Source: Owenia fusiformis (lineage: Eukaryota; Annelida; Polychaeta; Sabellida; Oweniidae). Taken from it: DNA of 64,000 nt. The position numbers and the translations under genes were made by a program. The notes under the pieces were generated by a model, which worked only from the letters and a program-made list of their open reading frames with translations, did not search any database and was not told where the DNA came from. The stretch is from NCBI GenBank assembly GCA_903813345.2, contig CAIIXF020000009.1:15523759-15587758 (forward strand), given 5' to 3'. Numbering within the stretch: the first letter of the stretch is position 1; each line of letters starts with the position of its first letter. This document shows, one piece after another, positions 34,846 to 46,911 of this stretch.

Positions 34846-35640
34846 TGAGAGAAGTGACAGATACATTAGACCTATGTGTCAAGTGTGATTCTCATATGAC
34901 CAACATGTCAAATTTGACAGATATATTAGGCCCATGTGTCAAGTGTGGTTCTCATATGAGCAACATGTCAAATGTGAAAGATACATTCAACCTATGTGTC
35001 AAGTGTGATTCTCATATGACCAACATGTCAAATATGACAGATACATTCAACTTATGTGTCAAGTATGGTTCTCATATGAGCAACATGTCAAATGTGACAG
35101 ATACATTCAACCTATGTGTCAAGTATGGTTCTCATATGAGCAACATGTCAAATATGACAGATACATTCAACCTATGTGTCAAGTATGGTTGTCATATGAC
35201 CAACATGTCAAATATGACAGATATATTAGGCCCATGTGTCAAGTATGGTTCTCATATGAGCAACATGTCAAATGTGACAGATACATTCAACCTATGTGTC
35301 AAGTATGGTTGTCATATGAGCAACATGTCAAATGTGACAGATATATTAGGCCCATGTGTCAAGTGTGGTTCTCATATCAGCAACATGTCAAATGTGACAG
35401 ATACATTCAACCTATGTGTCAAGTATGGTTGTCATATGAGCAACATGTCAAATGTGACAGATATATTAGACCTATGTGTCAAGTCTGGTTCTCATATGAC
35501 CAACATGTCAAATATGACAGATACATTCAACCTATGTGTCAAGTGTGGTTGTCAAATGAACAACATGTCAAATGTAACAGATACATTAAAACCTATGTGT
35601 CAAGTGTGGTTTTCATTTGAGCAACATGTCAAATGTGACA
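34846..35640 (+). repeat. 60-bp satellite block
   Basis: About 13 units of exactly 60 bp (ATACATTCAACCTATGTGTC, AAGTATGGTTCTCATATGAG, CAACATGTCAAATGTGACAG) with few substitutions and no indels. The multiple-of-three period keeps two overlapping frames open for 188 and 274 codons. The encoded 20-residue repeats (for example TFNLCVKYGSHMSNMSNVTD) look like satellite by-products, with no start context or flanking gene signal. Confidence 0.92.
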
Positions 35641-35890
35641 TCTATGTGACCCATATATGTCAGGTGTGATTGCCATATGAGCCTTACATGTCAAAAGTGA
35701 CAGTTATATAAGCCATATGTGTCAAGTGTGGTTGTCATATAAGGAACATGTCAAATGTGACAGATATATTAGACCTATGTGTCAAGTATGGTTCTCATAT
35801 GACCAACATGTCAGATATGACAGATACATTCAACCTATGTGTCAGGTGTGATTATCTTATGAGCAACATTTCAAATAAGACAGTTATATA
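35641..35890 (+). repeat. Diverged junction between two satellite phases
   Basis: About four degenerate units mixing 60-bp-type and 62-bp-type words (CATATATGTCAGGTGTGATT, GACAGTTATATAAGCCATAT). Confidence 0.8.
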
Positions 35891-36815
35891 AGCTATGTGT
35901 TTCAAGTGTGGCTGTCATATGAGTCTTTCATGTCAAATCTGACAGTTATGTAAGTCATATGTGTCAAGTGTGGCTGTCATATGAGTCTTTCATGTCAAAT
36001 GTGACAGTTATGGAAGTCATATGTATCAAGTGTGGCTGTCATATGAGTCTTTCATGTCAAATGTGACAGTTATGTAAGTCATATGTGTCGAGTGTGGCTG
36101 TCATATGAGTCTTTCATTTCAAATGTGACAGTTATGTAAGTCATATGTGTCGAGTGTGGCTGTCATATGAGTCTTTCATGTCAAATGTGACAGTTATGTA
36201 AGTCATATGTGTCGAGTGTGGCTGTCATATGAGTCTTTCATGTTAAATGTGACAGTTATGTAAGTCATATGTATCAAGTGTGGCTGTCATATGAGTCTTT
36301 CATGTTAAATGTGACAGTTATGTAAGTCATATGTGTCGAGTGTGGCTGTCATATGAGTCTTTCATGTTAAATGTGACAGTTATGTAAGTCATATGTGTCG
36401 AGTGTGGCTGTCATATGAGTCTTTCATGTTAAATGTGACAGTTATGTAAGTCATATGTATCAAGTGTGGCTGTCATATGAGTCTTTCATGTCAAATGTGA
36501 CAGTTATGTAAGTCATATGTGTCGAGTGTGGCTGTCATATGAGTCTTTCATGTTAAATGTGACAGTTATGTAAGTCATATGTGTCGAGTGTGGCTGTCAT
36601 ATGAGTCTTTCATGTTAAATGTGACAGTTATGTAAGTCATATGTGTCGAGTGTGGCTGTCATATGAGTCTTTCATGTTAAATGTGACAGTTATGTAAGTC
36701 ATATGTGTCGAGTGTGGCTGTCATATGAGTCTTTCATGTTAAATGTGACAGTTATGTAAGTCATATGTGTCGAGTGTGGCTGTCATATGAGTCTTTCATG
36801 TCAAATGCAACAGTC
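35891..36815 (+). repeat. 62-bp satellite block
   Basis: About 15 units of 62 bp (GTTATGTAAGTCATATGTGT, CGAGTGTGGCTGTCATATGA, GTCTTTCATGTCAAATGTGA, CA). Variants alternate at fixed sites (GTCGAG or ATCAAG; CATGTC or CATGTT), suggesting higher-order homogenisation. The period is not a multiple of three, so no frame stays open. Confidence 0.93.
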
Positions 36816-36945
36816 ATGTAACAAATGATATATTCAAAAATAATTCAATATACTTTGCATGCACATGCCTAGGATTATTCAGTTATTCATGCAGTATTTG
36901 CAGGGCATGAACATATTTTTACCACACCTTCCACCCAGTATTTTG

Positions 36946-37309
36946 TAGAGGTGTCATGGATACCCGATTTTGTTCCGATCTGCGGAATTATGCCCTCGGA
37001 AAGGAACACGGAACAAAAATTATGAATTTCGCTTCGGTCCCGGAACAAGAACATTTTACCCTTTCACAACTTCTGGCCCTTGAATCTCCACAAAACAGCA
37101 TTTTTCTTTCAATATTTTGTATCAAAAGAGGTTCATTCTTTTTACTCCTTCTCTTTGAAGAGTTTTGAAGAGCTTTTCGCTACCAAATAGACCTAGGTGA
37201 TCAAATTATTTTAATCTAATACACACAGTCACTCTGTTCCAAACCGTTCCGAAATTGTTCCGTTCCGAACCGAACCGTTCCGATTTTTTTTTGTTCCGTG
37301 ACATCTCTA
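36946..37309. mobile_element. hAT-type MITE with 8-bp target duplication
   Basis: Termini TAGAGGTGTCA and TGACATCTCTA are flanked by a perfect 8-bp direct repeat GTATTTTG (36938-36945, 37310-37317). Both traits fit hAT superfamily non-autonomous elements. The interior has clustered CGGAAC/GTTCCG words (GTTCCGTTCCGAACCGAACC). The short open frame inside is not a gene. Confidence 0.92.
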
Positions 37310-37789
37310 GTATTTTGTATTTATCATTTAATGTTATATTTATCCTGTATTCAAAATTACATTTAGAGCTCTGGGGCGCGATGTTATCCATGTAGGCAAC
37401 TGTTGGATACTCATTGCCTCCCCCTTCCTTTGTCTGACAATAACCTACATTGAACAACATTGTCTCCCTGTCCTCTAATAAACTTTTATGTGTAAGGGTG
37501 GTTAAATATAGAGATTAGTAAATAAATAAAAAATAAATGATAAGTTTGTTAGTGCACCATATGCATAGTCTGTCATGTGACTTTATGGATGATGTGTGGG
37601 CGAATGCTCTTTTCACTTCAGCTTTATAATAATCTTTTAACATAGTTTTAGACTTTGTATCTCTGCGAAACTTGTCTCATACCATCAATGTGCAAATAGA
37701 AAAAAAAAAGACGATTTAATTCTCTAAATATTTCATTCATGCGATTCCTGGTTAAAAAGAAATTTGCACTTTTGTGTCTCGGAAAATGA

Positions 37790-38262
37790 TGTGTGGGCGA
37801 TTGAATCGAATTTCACGAAGGATGTATGGGCGATTTAAGGAATGAAAAATGATAGGCCATTCAATATGGTGAAATTCAGCACGAGTTAAACAGAATGTCG
37901 TACAAAGCATGGACCGAAGGTGAGTGAATTTTGTACTGAGATTCGTTCAATCTTTAAAACGGAAATCTTAATATTTTATCCAAACTATTTTCATGGGCAT
38001 TCGTGTCTATGTCCCTATATTTATTTATTGGTAAACTTCTCGCTAAGAGAGTGATATACAGACAATCGACCATATCCCAACGCCGAGTGGAAAGTTTGAG
38101 TAAATAGATGATATATTTAAGTCTCATGGACCAATCAGATTGCAGGAAATTTCACAATCATGGAATAAAATACAATACAATACTTAGCTTGCAGAAGTGT
38201 CTCAAAGGAAAAATATTGTAAGAATCACCAACACATCCTTCGTGAAATTCGATTGATTTTTT
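37790..38262. mobile_element. Inverted-repeat element with AATCGAATTTCACGAAGGAT arms
   Basis: AATCGAATTTCACGAAGGATGT at about 37803 is reverse-complemented by ACATCCTTCGTGAAATTCGAT at 38234. GATGTGTGGGCGA recurs three times in and before the left arm (37590, 37788, 37818). Confidence 0.65.
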
Positions 38263-38324
38263 AATATTCAAGAAAAAGAAATTGATTTTAAAATGAGGTG
38301 AGGGGGGTCAACCCTTAACCAAAC

Positions 38325-38827
38325 TAGATAATAGCAACGCCAAAGCATAACAAATCCCATTGAACAGCCAGGGCTGCCAGTTTTACAAAACCTTCTACTA
38401 CTTTTTTAGTTATAGCAAAAATCGTAAAACACATTACTTCATTAGTGTGTACTGTTAGAGAGCCATATAAACCATCACCATGTATCAGAATTTAACATTT
38501 TTGAATTAAATATTACAAATACAGGACCATTTTCCATAGATGTACATGTAAAGTGTATATAATAGTTTTGTGTATGGGCTAATTTACATATAATGCAGTT
38601 TCATCATTAATGCTAAAATATTACCCATACCATGAACTAAACACTTTCCCATAAGCAAGCATTATATTGTTCAGAGATGTTTGCATGAATTGAATTGAAT
38701 TGAATTAAGAAACAACAACTCAAGGAGTTGCAAATCATTCCCAACAAAACATATTTCATCAAACAACTCATCAGTCTGAACATTACATGACATAACCAGG
38801 CAGTAGTAGTGTCTACTTGGATACTTT
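38325..38827. repeat. GGCCATTTT-family repeat fragments
   Basis: GCAACGCCAAAGCATAAC then AATCCCATTGAAC (38337) and AACAACTCAAGGAGTTGC (38712) repeat the start motifs of the family seen at 7753 and 5271. A short (GAATT) tandem lies at 38683-38706. Confidence 0.55.
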
Positions 38828-41681
38828 CCCTTATAAAAAATTCAACCTTGAAAGTCCGAATTTAAACCGTTTCCATCAATCATTGAATACTGATTGTTTC
38901 AACTACTAAGATCAAAGGAAAAACCATTGTACGGTGATAAGCAATCATTGTGCAACCATTGCGTTCAACCAAACAAAGTCAACTCTTTTTCAATGACTGC
39001 GCAACCATTTCTATACAATCATTGTAATCTGCAACCATTGTAAACTGCAACCATTTCACATTGAAATGTAAATGGTTGCAATACGTTTTGTTCAATGATT
39101 ACATAGTTCAAGCCCTGCAACCATCCTGAATTGGTATCGTTCCAAAAAAGTAATCATTTTACTTGAATTAAAATTATCTTTAAGTAAGGATTTGAATCTA
39201 CCTCTATTCAACAACAGTATATTAGGATATTTTTCTGCAAGCATACATACATGTTTATTATAGTAAATTACTAAATTCATGTTCATATGTTTCTTTCTCC
39301 AGTACGGATTTAGGAATGCGATACCAGACTAGTTTTCCACTCAATGGCATATGATAATTTATGTTCTCTGTCATTTACATTATTTACAAAATTAAAAGTA
39401 CCATATCTAGTGTTTATTTCCCGTTATCTATATATTGTCTAAATAATGTATTTTTAATGTTAATTATGAAAAGAATTGAGCAAAATTCCAATTTGGTTAA
39501 GAAATTGACCAAGGAAAATCTTAAGATTTCCTTTAAACTTAACAAAATCACAAGATGAGACACCATTGTTTTTGTTCATGATTAGACTGATTAATACATG
39601 TATGATCAAAAGAAGCAGGGTATGATGTACAAAATAATACAAACATGTAATCACAAGTTCATTGCTTTATTTAGTGAAAATGTTTTTATAGTAATAATGC
39701 ATTCAGGCACCAAAGACTTAATTTTCACAGTTTCAATGGAAAACATCTGAATTAATAATTTCAGTAAAATTTTGTCAAGGTAGATGGATTATTGCTATAC
39801 CCATGATATACAAATAGATTGGTTTGGGAACATATTGATATCGGAGGGTTTAGCTCAGGACCCCCGCAAAAGTTTATATACAATGAACAGGCCAGTAGCC
39901 AGTCCCCCCCCAGCAAAATGGGTCTTCAAATGTATCCATGTGTAGTTAACACCAAACATCAAGAGTATGACTCACTAAAATTTAAAAAATACAAACAAGA
40001 GAACTATTTTGATATTGACTGTATACGGTATTATGTGTGAAACACATTATTCACAACAGATTTAATTACCATGTTCTTTCTTGGCAAATATTTTTTATAA
40101 CAATGCTCAACACAATACCTACTACATATTGATATTCTCATGGGTTTAAGAAAATAAAAATGCTTGAACAGCCAATTAAAACGGTTGAACAGCTAATTAA
40201 AACGGTTGAACGGCTAATTAAAATGCTTGACCAGAAAAAGAGTTCATAGTCCTAGTTTCTGTTATATCTATTTTCATCTTGTGTTATACTATGTATTTAT
40301 TTTAATTATCTATTTCATGCAGAGGGGGGGGGAGTTAAAATTTAATAAAAAGTGTTTTCAGATTTTTGAGGGTTTATTTCTTTATTCAATTACTTCAATA
40401 AGTGCTAAGAAATCTCAAATAGCAAGTATATGAAACTGCAAATAATATTTTCAGAATTTTTTATTTCATTTTTATTTAGTTTGTTTTACCATAGGCATTC
40501 AATAGATTGTAAGTCCATGGTTTTAGAACTTTATTCACTAGGGCAGAGCATTTGTACTGAAAAGTGTTTTCAGTTTAAATGATGTGTTGATGATTAAAAA
40601 ATAAAAACCAAAAACAGGGCTTATTTTTCAAAACTCTAAACTTGGAAACATCTGGAGGAAAATATGGGAGATTTTCTTAGGCAAATTATTTATCAAGTTC
40701 TGTGTATGGAATAATTTAAATTACATAGGATGCTTCCTTTATAGCAGACTCTAATCAAACTGATATAATAAGGTTTGTTTTGCCTTGCCAGATTATTTTT
40801 GTTTTGTTTATGGATTAATGGATTAATAAAGTTTCTTCAGACACATCCTTCAAAGCAGACTCTAATCAAACTAGATAGACTGAGTCTAACTGTAATCAGA
40901 GTTTTTTAAGTTATGCTTATCAACTTAATTATTTAAAACACATCCTGTAATGTCTGATTGCATTTTCTCTATCAAATCAAAAATATCAAATCAAAACAGA
41001 TTATTTTCCCATTGAAGGATTTCTTCCTTCCAGACACATCTTCCTTCCTTTATAATTGCGATGATTGCAATGTGAAGTGTAAAATCCAAGACTTGACCCA
41101 ATCAAAATTTTTTTCAAATGATTTTGCAATAACTTAAAAAGTAGTGAAGTGATTTTGTAAAAATGATAGTCATGACAGCGAGGTGGATTTGCTATGCCTA
41201 AGCATTGCTGTTATCTAGATAATATACATATGAGTTAGACAATCACCATCCTTCAAAGTTAGATGAAAATTGGTTCAATATATTTTCATTCACAAGACAA
41301 GTTTACTTAACTATTTCAATACTTTAAATATCTTTTTGATCAAACCATTTAAATTCTGACATGTACAGTATGCATGAAATACACACATTTGAAATATATT
41401 TTTTAAAGAGCAAGATAATTATTTTATGTTGTATTGAGATAAAATTGCCATAGTTTTAAAGGGTTGCATTCAATTGAAACGGTTGCAAGAAATGCAACCA
41501 AAATTGTCAAGCGTTTACAATGGTTACATATGATTGAAACATTTCAATGAGTTTACAACCAAAATTGTAATGGTTGCATCATAACGGTTGGCATGGTTGC
41601 ATAAATGATCGGATCAATGATTGTACAATGATTGTGCAACGGTTTAAATTCGGACTTTCAAGGTTGAATTTTTTATAAGGG
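38828..41681 (+). mobile_element. Full-length non-autonomous TIR transposon, copy 2
   Basis: Ends CCCTTATAAAAAATTCAACC (38828) and the exact complement GGTTGAATTTTTTATAAGGG (to 41681), with identity continuing through about 42 bp to AAACCGTT. Inside each end is a 200-bp cluster of CAATGGTTGCA/TGCAACCATTG words (38870-39090 and 41460-41650), like transposase-binding subterminal arrays. Contains three AATTAAAACGGTTGAACAGCT units at 40160-40230. No transposase. Target duplication unclear (…ACTTT / TTAGA…). Copy 1 at 1-1858 is in the opposite orientation. Confidence 0.88.
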
Positions 41682-42610
41682 TTAGAAATTCCTTTTTGAG
41701 CAGAGGTCCAACATCCATAAAACATCAGTCTATAGAATTCAGACCCAATCCAAAATTCACTCCTCCAGTAACTACAAAAAAAATTCTAAGAAAAGGCGTC
41801 CATTTTCAATTTAGCAGCCGTCTTGAAAATTCCTTCTCAAGCAGAGGTGCTATACACCAAAAAGCTTTTAACCTGTAAAAACTGGACTTTGATTAATGAT
41901 GTTTATATATAATTCTGATTCAATATACTTGAATATTTCAATTTGAACAGGGTTCTAATGTCACTGAGGCATCAGTATATAGAATTTGAAACAAAACCAT
42001 CAACCAGTTTTTGAGTTATCAAAGATTATTTGAATTGACCATTTTCTATATTCTAATTCTAATTCTATTTGGATTAATGTAAATTACAATTGGAATATAC
42101 CAATATGAACTTATTGACATGGGGATTGTGATTGAACATTACAATTGTGAAGAGTATATGATCTTTTAACGATTTTTAAATATTGCGTCCATGTGGATTT
42201 AGCCTAGCCTTTTTCAGAAAACATGAAATTCCTTAAAATTTGAATAAAGGTAAATACCTTTGCAAATCAAAATTGCTTCAATGGAAAATTATACACAGAA
42301 TTCAAATATGTCATCAAATAGAAGAAAATGTTGGTCTTTAATGGTTAAAAATGCAGATCTCCTAAAATCTCATTAAAACGAGACTTTTACAAGATTTCAG
42401 AGCTATATGGAAACTCCTCTATTAAGTGGCATTAGCCTTCTAGGCATAGAACCAAATCTCAATCCACAAAATTAGACTTAGAGCCCAATCTGTCAACAAG
42501 TATTTGATTTATCGGGTGGATAGATGAACTAACAAACAAATAGATGGATGAAAGAACAAATGTACAGCCTTCTTTATATCCCTTCCAAACTTTGTCTGTT
42601 GGGATAATGA
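41682..42610. repeat. GGCCATTTT-family repeat, old copy
   Basis: Modules with 'gcagaggt...catcagtctatagaattcag' and 'ttgagttatcaaagatta'. Closes with AAACTTTGTCTGTTGGGATA then ATGAAAAA, the family's end motif. Confidence 0.6.
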
Positions 42611-43223
42611 AAAAAAAACATGCATGAAATATTTAAAATTTGCAATAAAGCTTTTCATTTTTATATGATCAGATGTGTTCCTAATATGTTCAAATACAAT
42701 TTCAAGTTCCAGTTTTCTTCAAAAGATTTCTATGGGAATGCTGATACATGACAACTTGCAAGTTCTGTCTTTTGAACAGATATTGCATTACATGAAATAT
42801 CTACTGGAATTGAGTAACATGTATAATTCCATTGTCTCTTCTCTATTACCATAGAAAATAATATATCAAAGTTTTATTCTCATATATTTGATATTCACCA
42901 ACAATTTCACATTCAATTATCGGAACGATTTATGAAGAGAGATTTAGAAATATGCTAAATGTTACTCAAATCAAAATGTGAGAGGAAAAATAGAAAAAGA
43001 GCCACTTACCATCTACCCCTAAAATAGCCGCTAGTTAGTCTGGTTCAGCTTCCACCGGTGCATAGAATTAGCTTTTGACAGTTTCTCTATATGTGTGCAT
43101 AAATTGAAACAAGACAACATGTGGAAATTTACAATTCAGGCTATAAACATGTGGAAATCACAACTTCAGGGTAGGAACATGTAGAAATTTACAATATCAG
43201 TCAGGGTGTGTGAACATGAGGAA

Positions 43224-43927
43224 AGGCTTGGTAGCGATATGGTGAACTAAATTGAACTCATGTTTCTCTTAAACTAGTCATCAAAAATTCTTTAAGTTTT
43301 ACACATCGTCAATTTAATGGTCATCTTATAAATGGTAACAATTCAACTTGAAAAAAAAATCTACTTTTCTATATATAGTTTTAGAAAACACATTTGACAC
43401 CTCTTCTGTTCTTGGTACCATATGTTTGGAATAAAATGAAACATCCGAACCTCGTTGAAACAAAATGAAATATTAGCTGTTTTTAGGTCTCTCAATATTG
43501 TACAGTTCTAATTGTACAATGGAAACTTGGGTTCATTTAAAATAAGTATCTTGTTAAAAAAATAAAAGCTATATTTTATTTTATTTTTATCTATTTTAGG
43601 TGGTTTTATTTTAATTTTTTGGGTACTTTTTTAATGAACCTAAGTTTCCTTTGTATAACTATGATATTGAGACATCTTAGAAAATGTTGTATATGCCATT
43701 TTGTTCCAACAAGGTTTGGAAAGATATTTTAAAATTTGTCAAAAATTGTTAGAAAAGAACAAAAACAATTACACTAAAAAACAAAAATCGTTCACAGAAA
43801 CAATTATAAAATTGTTGTCAATCAATGACCATTACATAAAGAATCATGTTTTTACAGAATGTTTTCAATAACTTGTTGAAGAGAAAAACAATGTTGAATT
43901 TAGTTCAACATATCGCTACCAAGCCTT
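43224..43927. mobile_element. 0.7-kb MITE with AGGCTTGGTAGCGATATG ends
   Basis: Left end AGGCTTGGTAGCGATATGGT and right end ACATATCGCTACCAAGCCT are inverted. A second nested inverted pair (AGGTCTCTCAATATTGTAC / ATATTGAGACATCTTA) surrounds an AT-rich centre. A relative lies at 2640-3000. Confidence 0.8.
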
Positions 43928-45255
43928 TACAATTCCAGGATGTTAACATCTGGAAATTTTCAAATTCAGGGTGTGAAAACATGAACAGCAAAAGGGCAGT
44001 TTTTTCAAAGATTACATAGTATTTGCTATTAAGATGAGAATTAATATTAGGATTTAAATGACAACTTCTTTTGGCTATCTAGGACCAACTTCTAAGGATG
44101 TTGGTTTAAATTAAAGGTGAAATGAATAGTCGAATACTCAGCAGCAAATAGGTTTGAGATGATTGATTTAGGTAAAAGATGAAATTTGAATATATTGACC
44201 ATTGACAGGGCAAACAGTAGCTTTTAATTGTTCCTGAATAAATCAATTTAGTCCTTAAAGTTAATTGACACTCACACATTCCTTAAAGATATTATTCTGT
44301 ATGAATTAGTGATTTTCATTAGGTGCAGTTTTATTTGGTCATCTCTGATCGTTTTTTAGTACTTCCCCACCTACCAATGCACTCATACTGCTCCCAGTAC
44401 ATTGGGGAAACATTCATTTGTTAAAAATTGACACCCAAAACTCTAGTTTTTTTCAATAATGTGGAGTTAATTACAGAAATATTTTGAATGGTTCTCCAAA
44501 AAGAAACCGTTTCTTTTTTAACCCAACATTCTTGAAAAGCTAGATGGAATGCTCCATGATGGACAGGAAACAGTGTGAGCAATTACTAGTAATTAGCAGT
44601 TTAGAAGAATCTGTTTGGTGGCTCATATTCATTACAGTAGAACCTGAATGACTAATCTAAATGTTTGGAATGGTAGATATTCACAATTTAAATTTGTGAA
44701 ACAATGGCAGATTTGGGACTGAAGGTGTTCACATTGAGAGGTGTTTGGATGTACAGGTTTCACTGTCAGCTATGCAGCCATTACAGATAAATGATTAGAG
44801 GGTGAAAGATTCCCCTAACTACATAAAGATTATTTCAAATGTTTACAAGTGATTTCTACAGCAAAGGCCACCACCAAGTTTTCCGAAAATCACACGGTGG
44901 TAAACATTCTAAATGACCAGTCATCTTATTAAGATAATAATTGACATCCTTGGACATCCCTGTTGGAACTCTAAGTATGATTGACAAACTTCATGATGAA
45001 TATATGAATAATGAAATATATAACAATCGAAATACATTTAAAAAAAACTAACAAGACCATGATCATTGGAAAGGCAAATACCAAACATATAATTCAGTCC
45101 AAGATCTATATATTTGAAGCAAAACTGTTATTTGTTTGGAATAAGCTAACATTCTATCCTGTAAAAGAGGCACACATCTCTGAATCTGTGTCCTTACAAT
45201 TGAAACAGTGACTGTGTTCTGATAGGTTATGACAGGTCATGGCTAAATTACTCAC
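43928..45255. other. SPHK intron adjacent to the GGSGNA exon
   Basis: No additional exon or repeat recognised. The short open frame at 45011-45211 shows no family signal. Confidence 0.4.
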
Positions 45256-45371
45256 CCAGCAGCATAATTGATGGCACAGCTGAGGGCATTGCCTGACCCC
45301 CCAGGTATAGTTCCAATTGGCTTCTTAATGGCAACTGCCCAGTCGTCTCTCTCCATAAGACCATTTATGAC
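45256..45371 (-). CDS. SPHK: Sphingosine kinase exon with GGSGNA motif
   Basis: Second recognised SPHK exon. The acceptor is attctag and the donor CTGG|gtgagt. The 116 bp run from phase 0 to phase 2. The peptide begins VINGLMERDDWAVAIKKPIG, continues TIPGGSGNALSCAINYAAG and is split in the final Gly codon. GGSGNA is the second ATP-site motif of the family, and the NGLMERxDW segment is typical of animal SPHK1/SPHK2. The intron to the previous exon is only 275 bp, whereas the next exon lies about 31.4 kb away. The split Gly codon is completed by the exon at 13825 (GG|A GAG CCA) and equally well by the alternative exon at 3253 (GG|T GAG CCA). Confidence 0.94.
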
Positions 45372-45646
45372 CTAGAATACATCAAGTAAGTAACATCATT
45401 TGATTAACATTAACAGATAAGAGACTCTTTTGTTTGGTGAATAAAGACTGTAAATGAATTCATGTACATGCAATTTTGTGCTATTTAAATGATAGGAAAC
45501 ATCAGTACAAATGCATCAACTAAAAATAAAAAAAATAAAACAAGGTTCATAACATAAGAAACAAGCCAAAAGAAGATTTTGGAGTGACTTTTTCACATTA
45601 CCTATAGGATTTACACTTATGTTTCAAATTAACATAATGTACTTAC

Positions 45647-45741
45647 TTCAAATATGAGACCATCCCCTGATACGATTATGATTCCATACCACTCATCTAG
45701 GTCTAGCCTCTTCATCATGGCTCTGGCATGGCCTGCATATT
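45647..45741 (-). CDS. SPHK: Sphingosine kinase exon with SGDGL motif
   Basis: Internal exon of a sphingosine kinase, the lipid kinase that phosphorylates sphingosine to sphingosine-1-phosphate. It is read from an acceptor (ctccag) at 45742-45743 to a consensus donor (GAA|gtaagt). The 95 bp enter in phase 1 and leave in phase 0. The peptide runs YAGHARAMMKRLDLDEWYG and then IIIVSGDGLIFE. SGDGL is the nucleotide-binding signature of diacylglycerol/sphingosine kinases and contains the catalytic Asp; HAR matches the NHARELV segment of animal SPHKs. It splices in phase to the exon at 45371-45256. The preceding exon, which should encode the NPxGGxG loop, was not located. Confidence 0.93.
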
Positions 45742-46098
45742 CTGGAGCAACATAAATAATGCATACGGTATATAAAGATACACTCGCTAACGTTTCAAAA
45801 ACAGATCAAAATTCAAAGTGTACAAATATTTGCAGCAAAGCTTGTTAGTGGAGCTTTATAACATATAATAATAATAATACATATACATAGAAATTAGACA
45901 TTATGGTATAGTTACGGTTAGGAAACATTAAGGGATTACCACACCAACTCACCCTGTATTTATATTATTTTATTTGATATATCGGGTTGAAAATTTCAAT
46001 AAATTGGCCTTAGGGTATCATTAACAAGTGGAACAAATATGAAAGGGAACAGTGACAATATTATGTGAATATTGCCAGATAAGGTCTTCTAGGATTTC

Positions 46099-46332
46099 TT
46101 TTGAACTGACACGCTTCTAAGATATGAGATCTATCATAAAAGCACATCGTCACCAACGTGCAAAATTCATTGTTTTTGCTATAAATCAGGCAACAATGAT
46201 TTACACAACCTGTAATAAATACTTATAAGGGACGTTGTTATCGCTAACTTATGATGAAAAAGGGTTTTTCATGAAATTATGATGAGCCTTTTTTTAATAG
46301 ATCTCATATCTTAGAAGCGTATCAGTTCAAAA
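46099..46332. mobile_element. 234-bp MITE with TTTTGAACTGACACGCTTCT ends
   Basis: 36-bp termini (46099-46134, 46297-46332) are inverted with one mismatch. An eroded relative of the interior (CACCAACGTGCAAAA..., CACAACCTG.AATAAATA) lies at about 55003-55140. Confidence 0.88.
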
Positions 46333-46336
46333 CTAA

Positions 46337-46911
46337 AAAACAGCAACTCCATGGAGTAGCAATCCCACCGAACAAACAGTATATTATGAGTTGTAATCTT
46401 GAATTTCCTTCTTAAGCAGAGCTTGCTTGTCCCTAGGCATCAACATATTGGCAGCCATTTTGAAATTCAGCCGCCATTTTGAAAATCTTTCTCGAACAGA
46501 GCTACTGTGCCCTAGGCATCAGCATTTATAAAGTTTGCTGCTATTTGAGTTATCAAAGATTACATAATGGTGGTCATTTTAGAATTCAGCTGCCATCTTA
46601 AAAATTCTTTGTCAAACAGAGGTACTGTGTCTCTAGACATCATCAAACAAAATTTGATCCAAATCCATTCACTGGTATTTGAGTAATCAAAGATTACGTT
46701 TTTTTACGAAAAATGGCCTTCATTTTGGTATTTAGCAGCCCTTTTGAAAATCTCTTCTTCAGGATAGCTCCTTTGTCCCTAGGCATCGGCATATAAAATT
46801 TAAACCAAATCCGTCGACTAGAATTTGAGTTATCAAAGATTTAGTTTTTTATGAAAAATGGCGGCCATTTTGAAATTCGAGCCATTTTGAAAATTCTTTC
46901 GTGAACAAAAG
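46337..46911. repeat. GGCCATTTT-family repeat, 5' part
   Basis: Begins CAGCAACTCCATGGAGTAGC then AATCCCACCGAAC. About four modules with TGTCCCTAGGCATCAGCAT, 'ttgagttatcaaagatta' and AAATGGCGGCCATTTTGAA. The repeat is split by the foldback at 46912-47619 and resumes at 47620. Confidence 0.8.

Noticed and set aside
34845-35669. 274- and 188-codon overlapping open frames encoding perfect 20-residue repeats
   Set aside because: Explained by a 60-bp satellite whose period is a multiple of three. Two frames are open simultaneously and the array continues as a 62-bp non-coding satellite.
43005-43062. Possible extra SPHK exon near a minus-strand GGTAAGTGG donor
   Set aside because: All frames upstream of the donor carry early stops and no SPHK motif; only a chance splice-like word.
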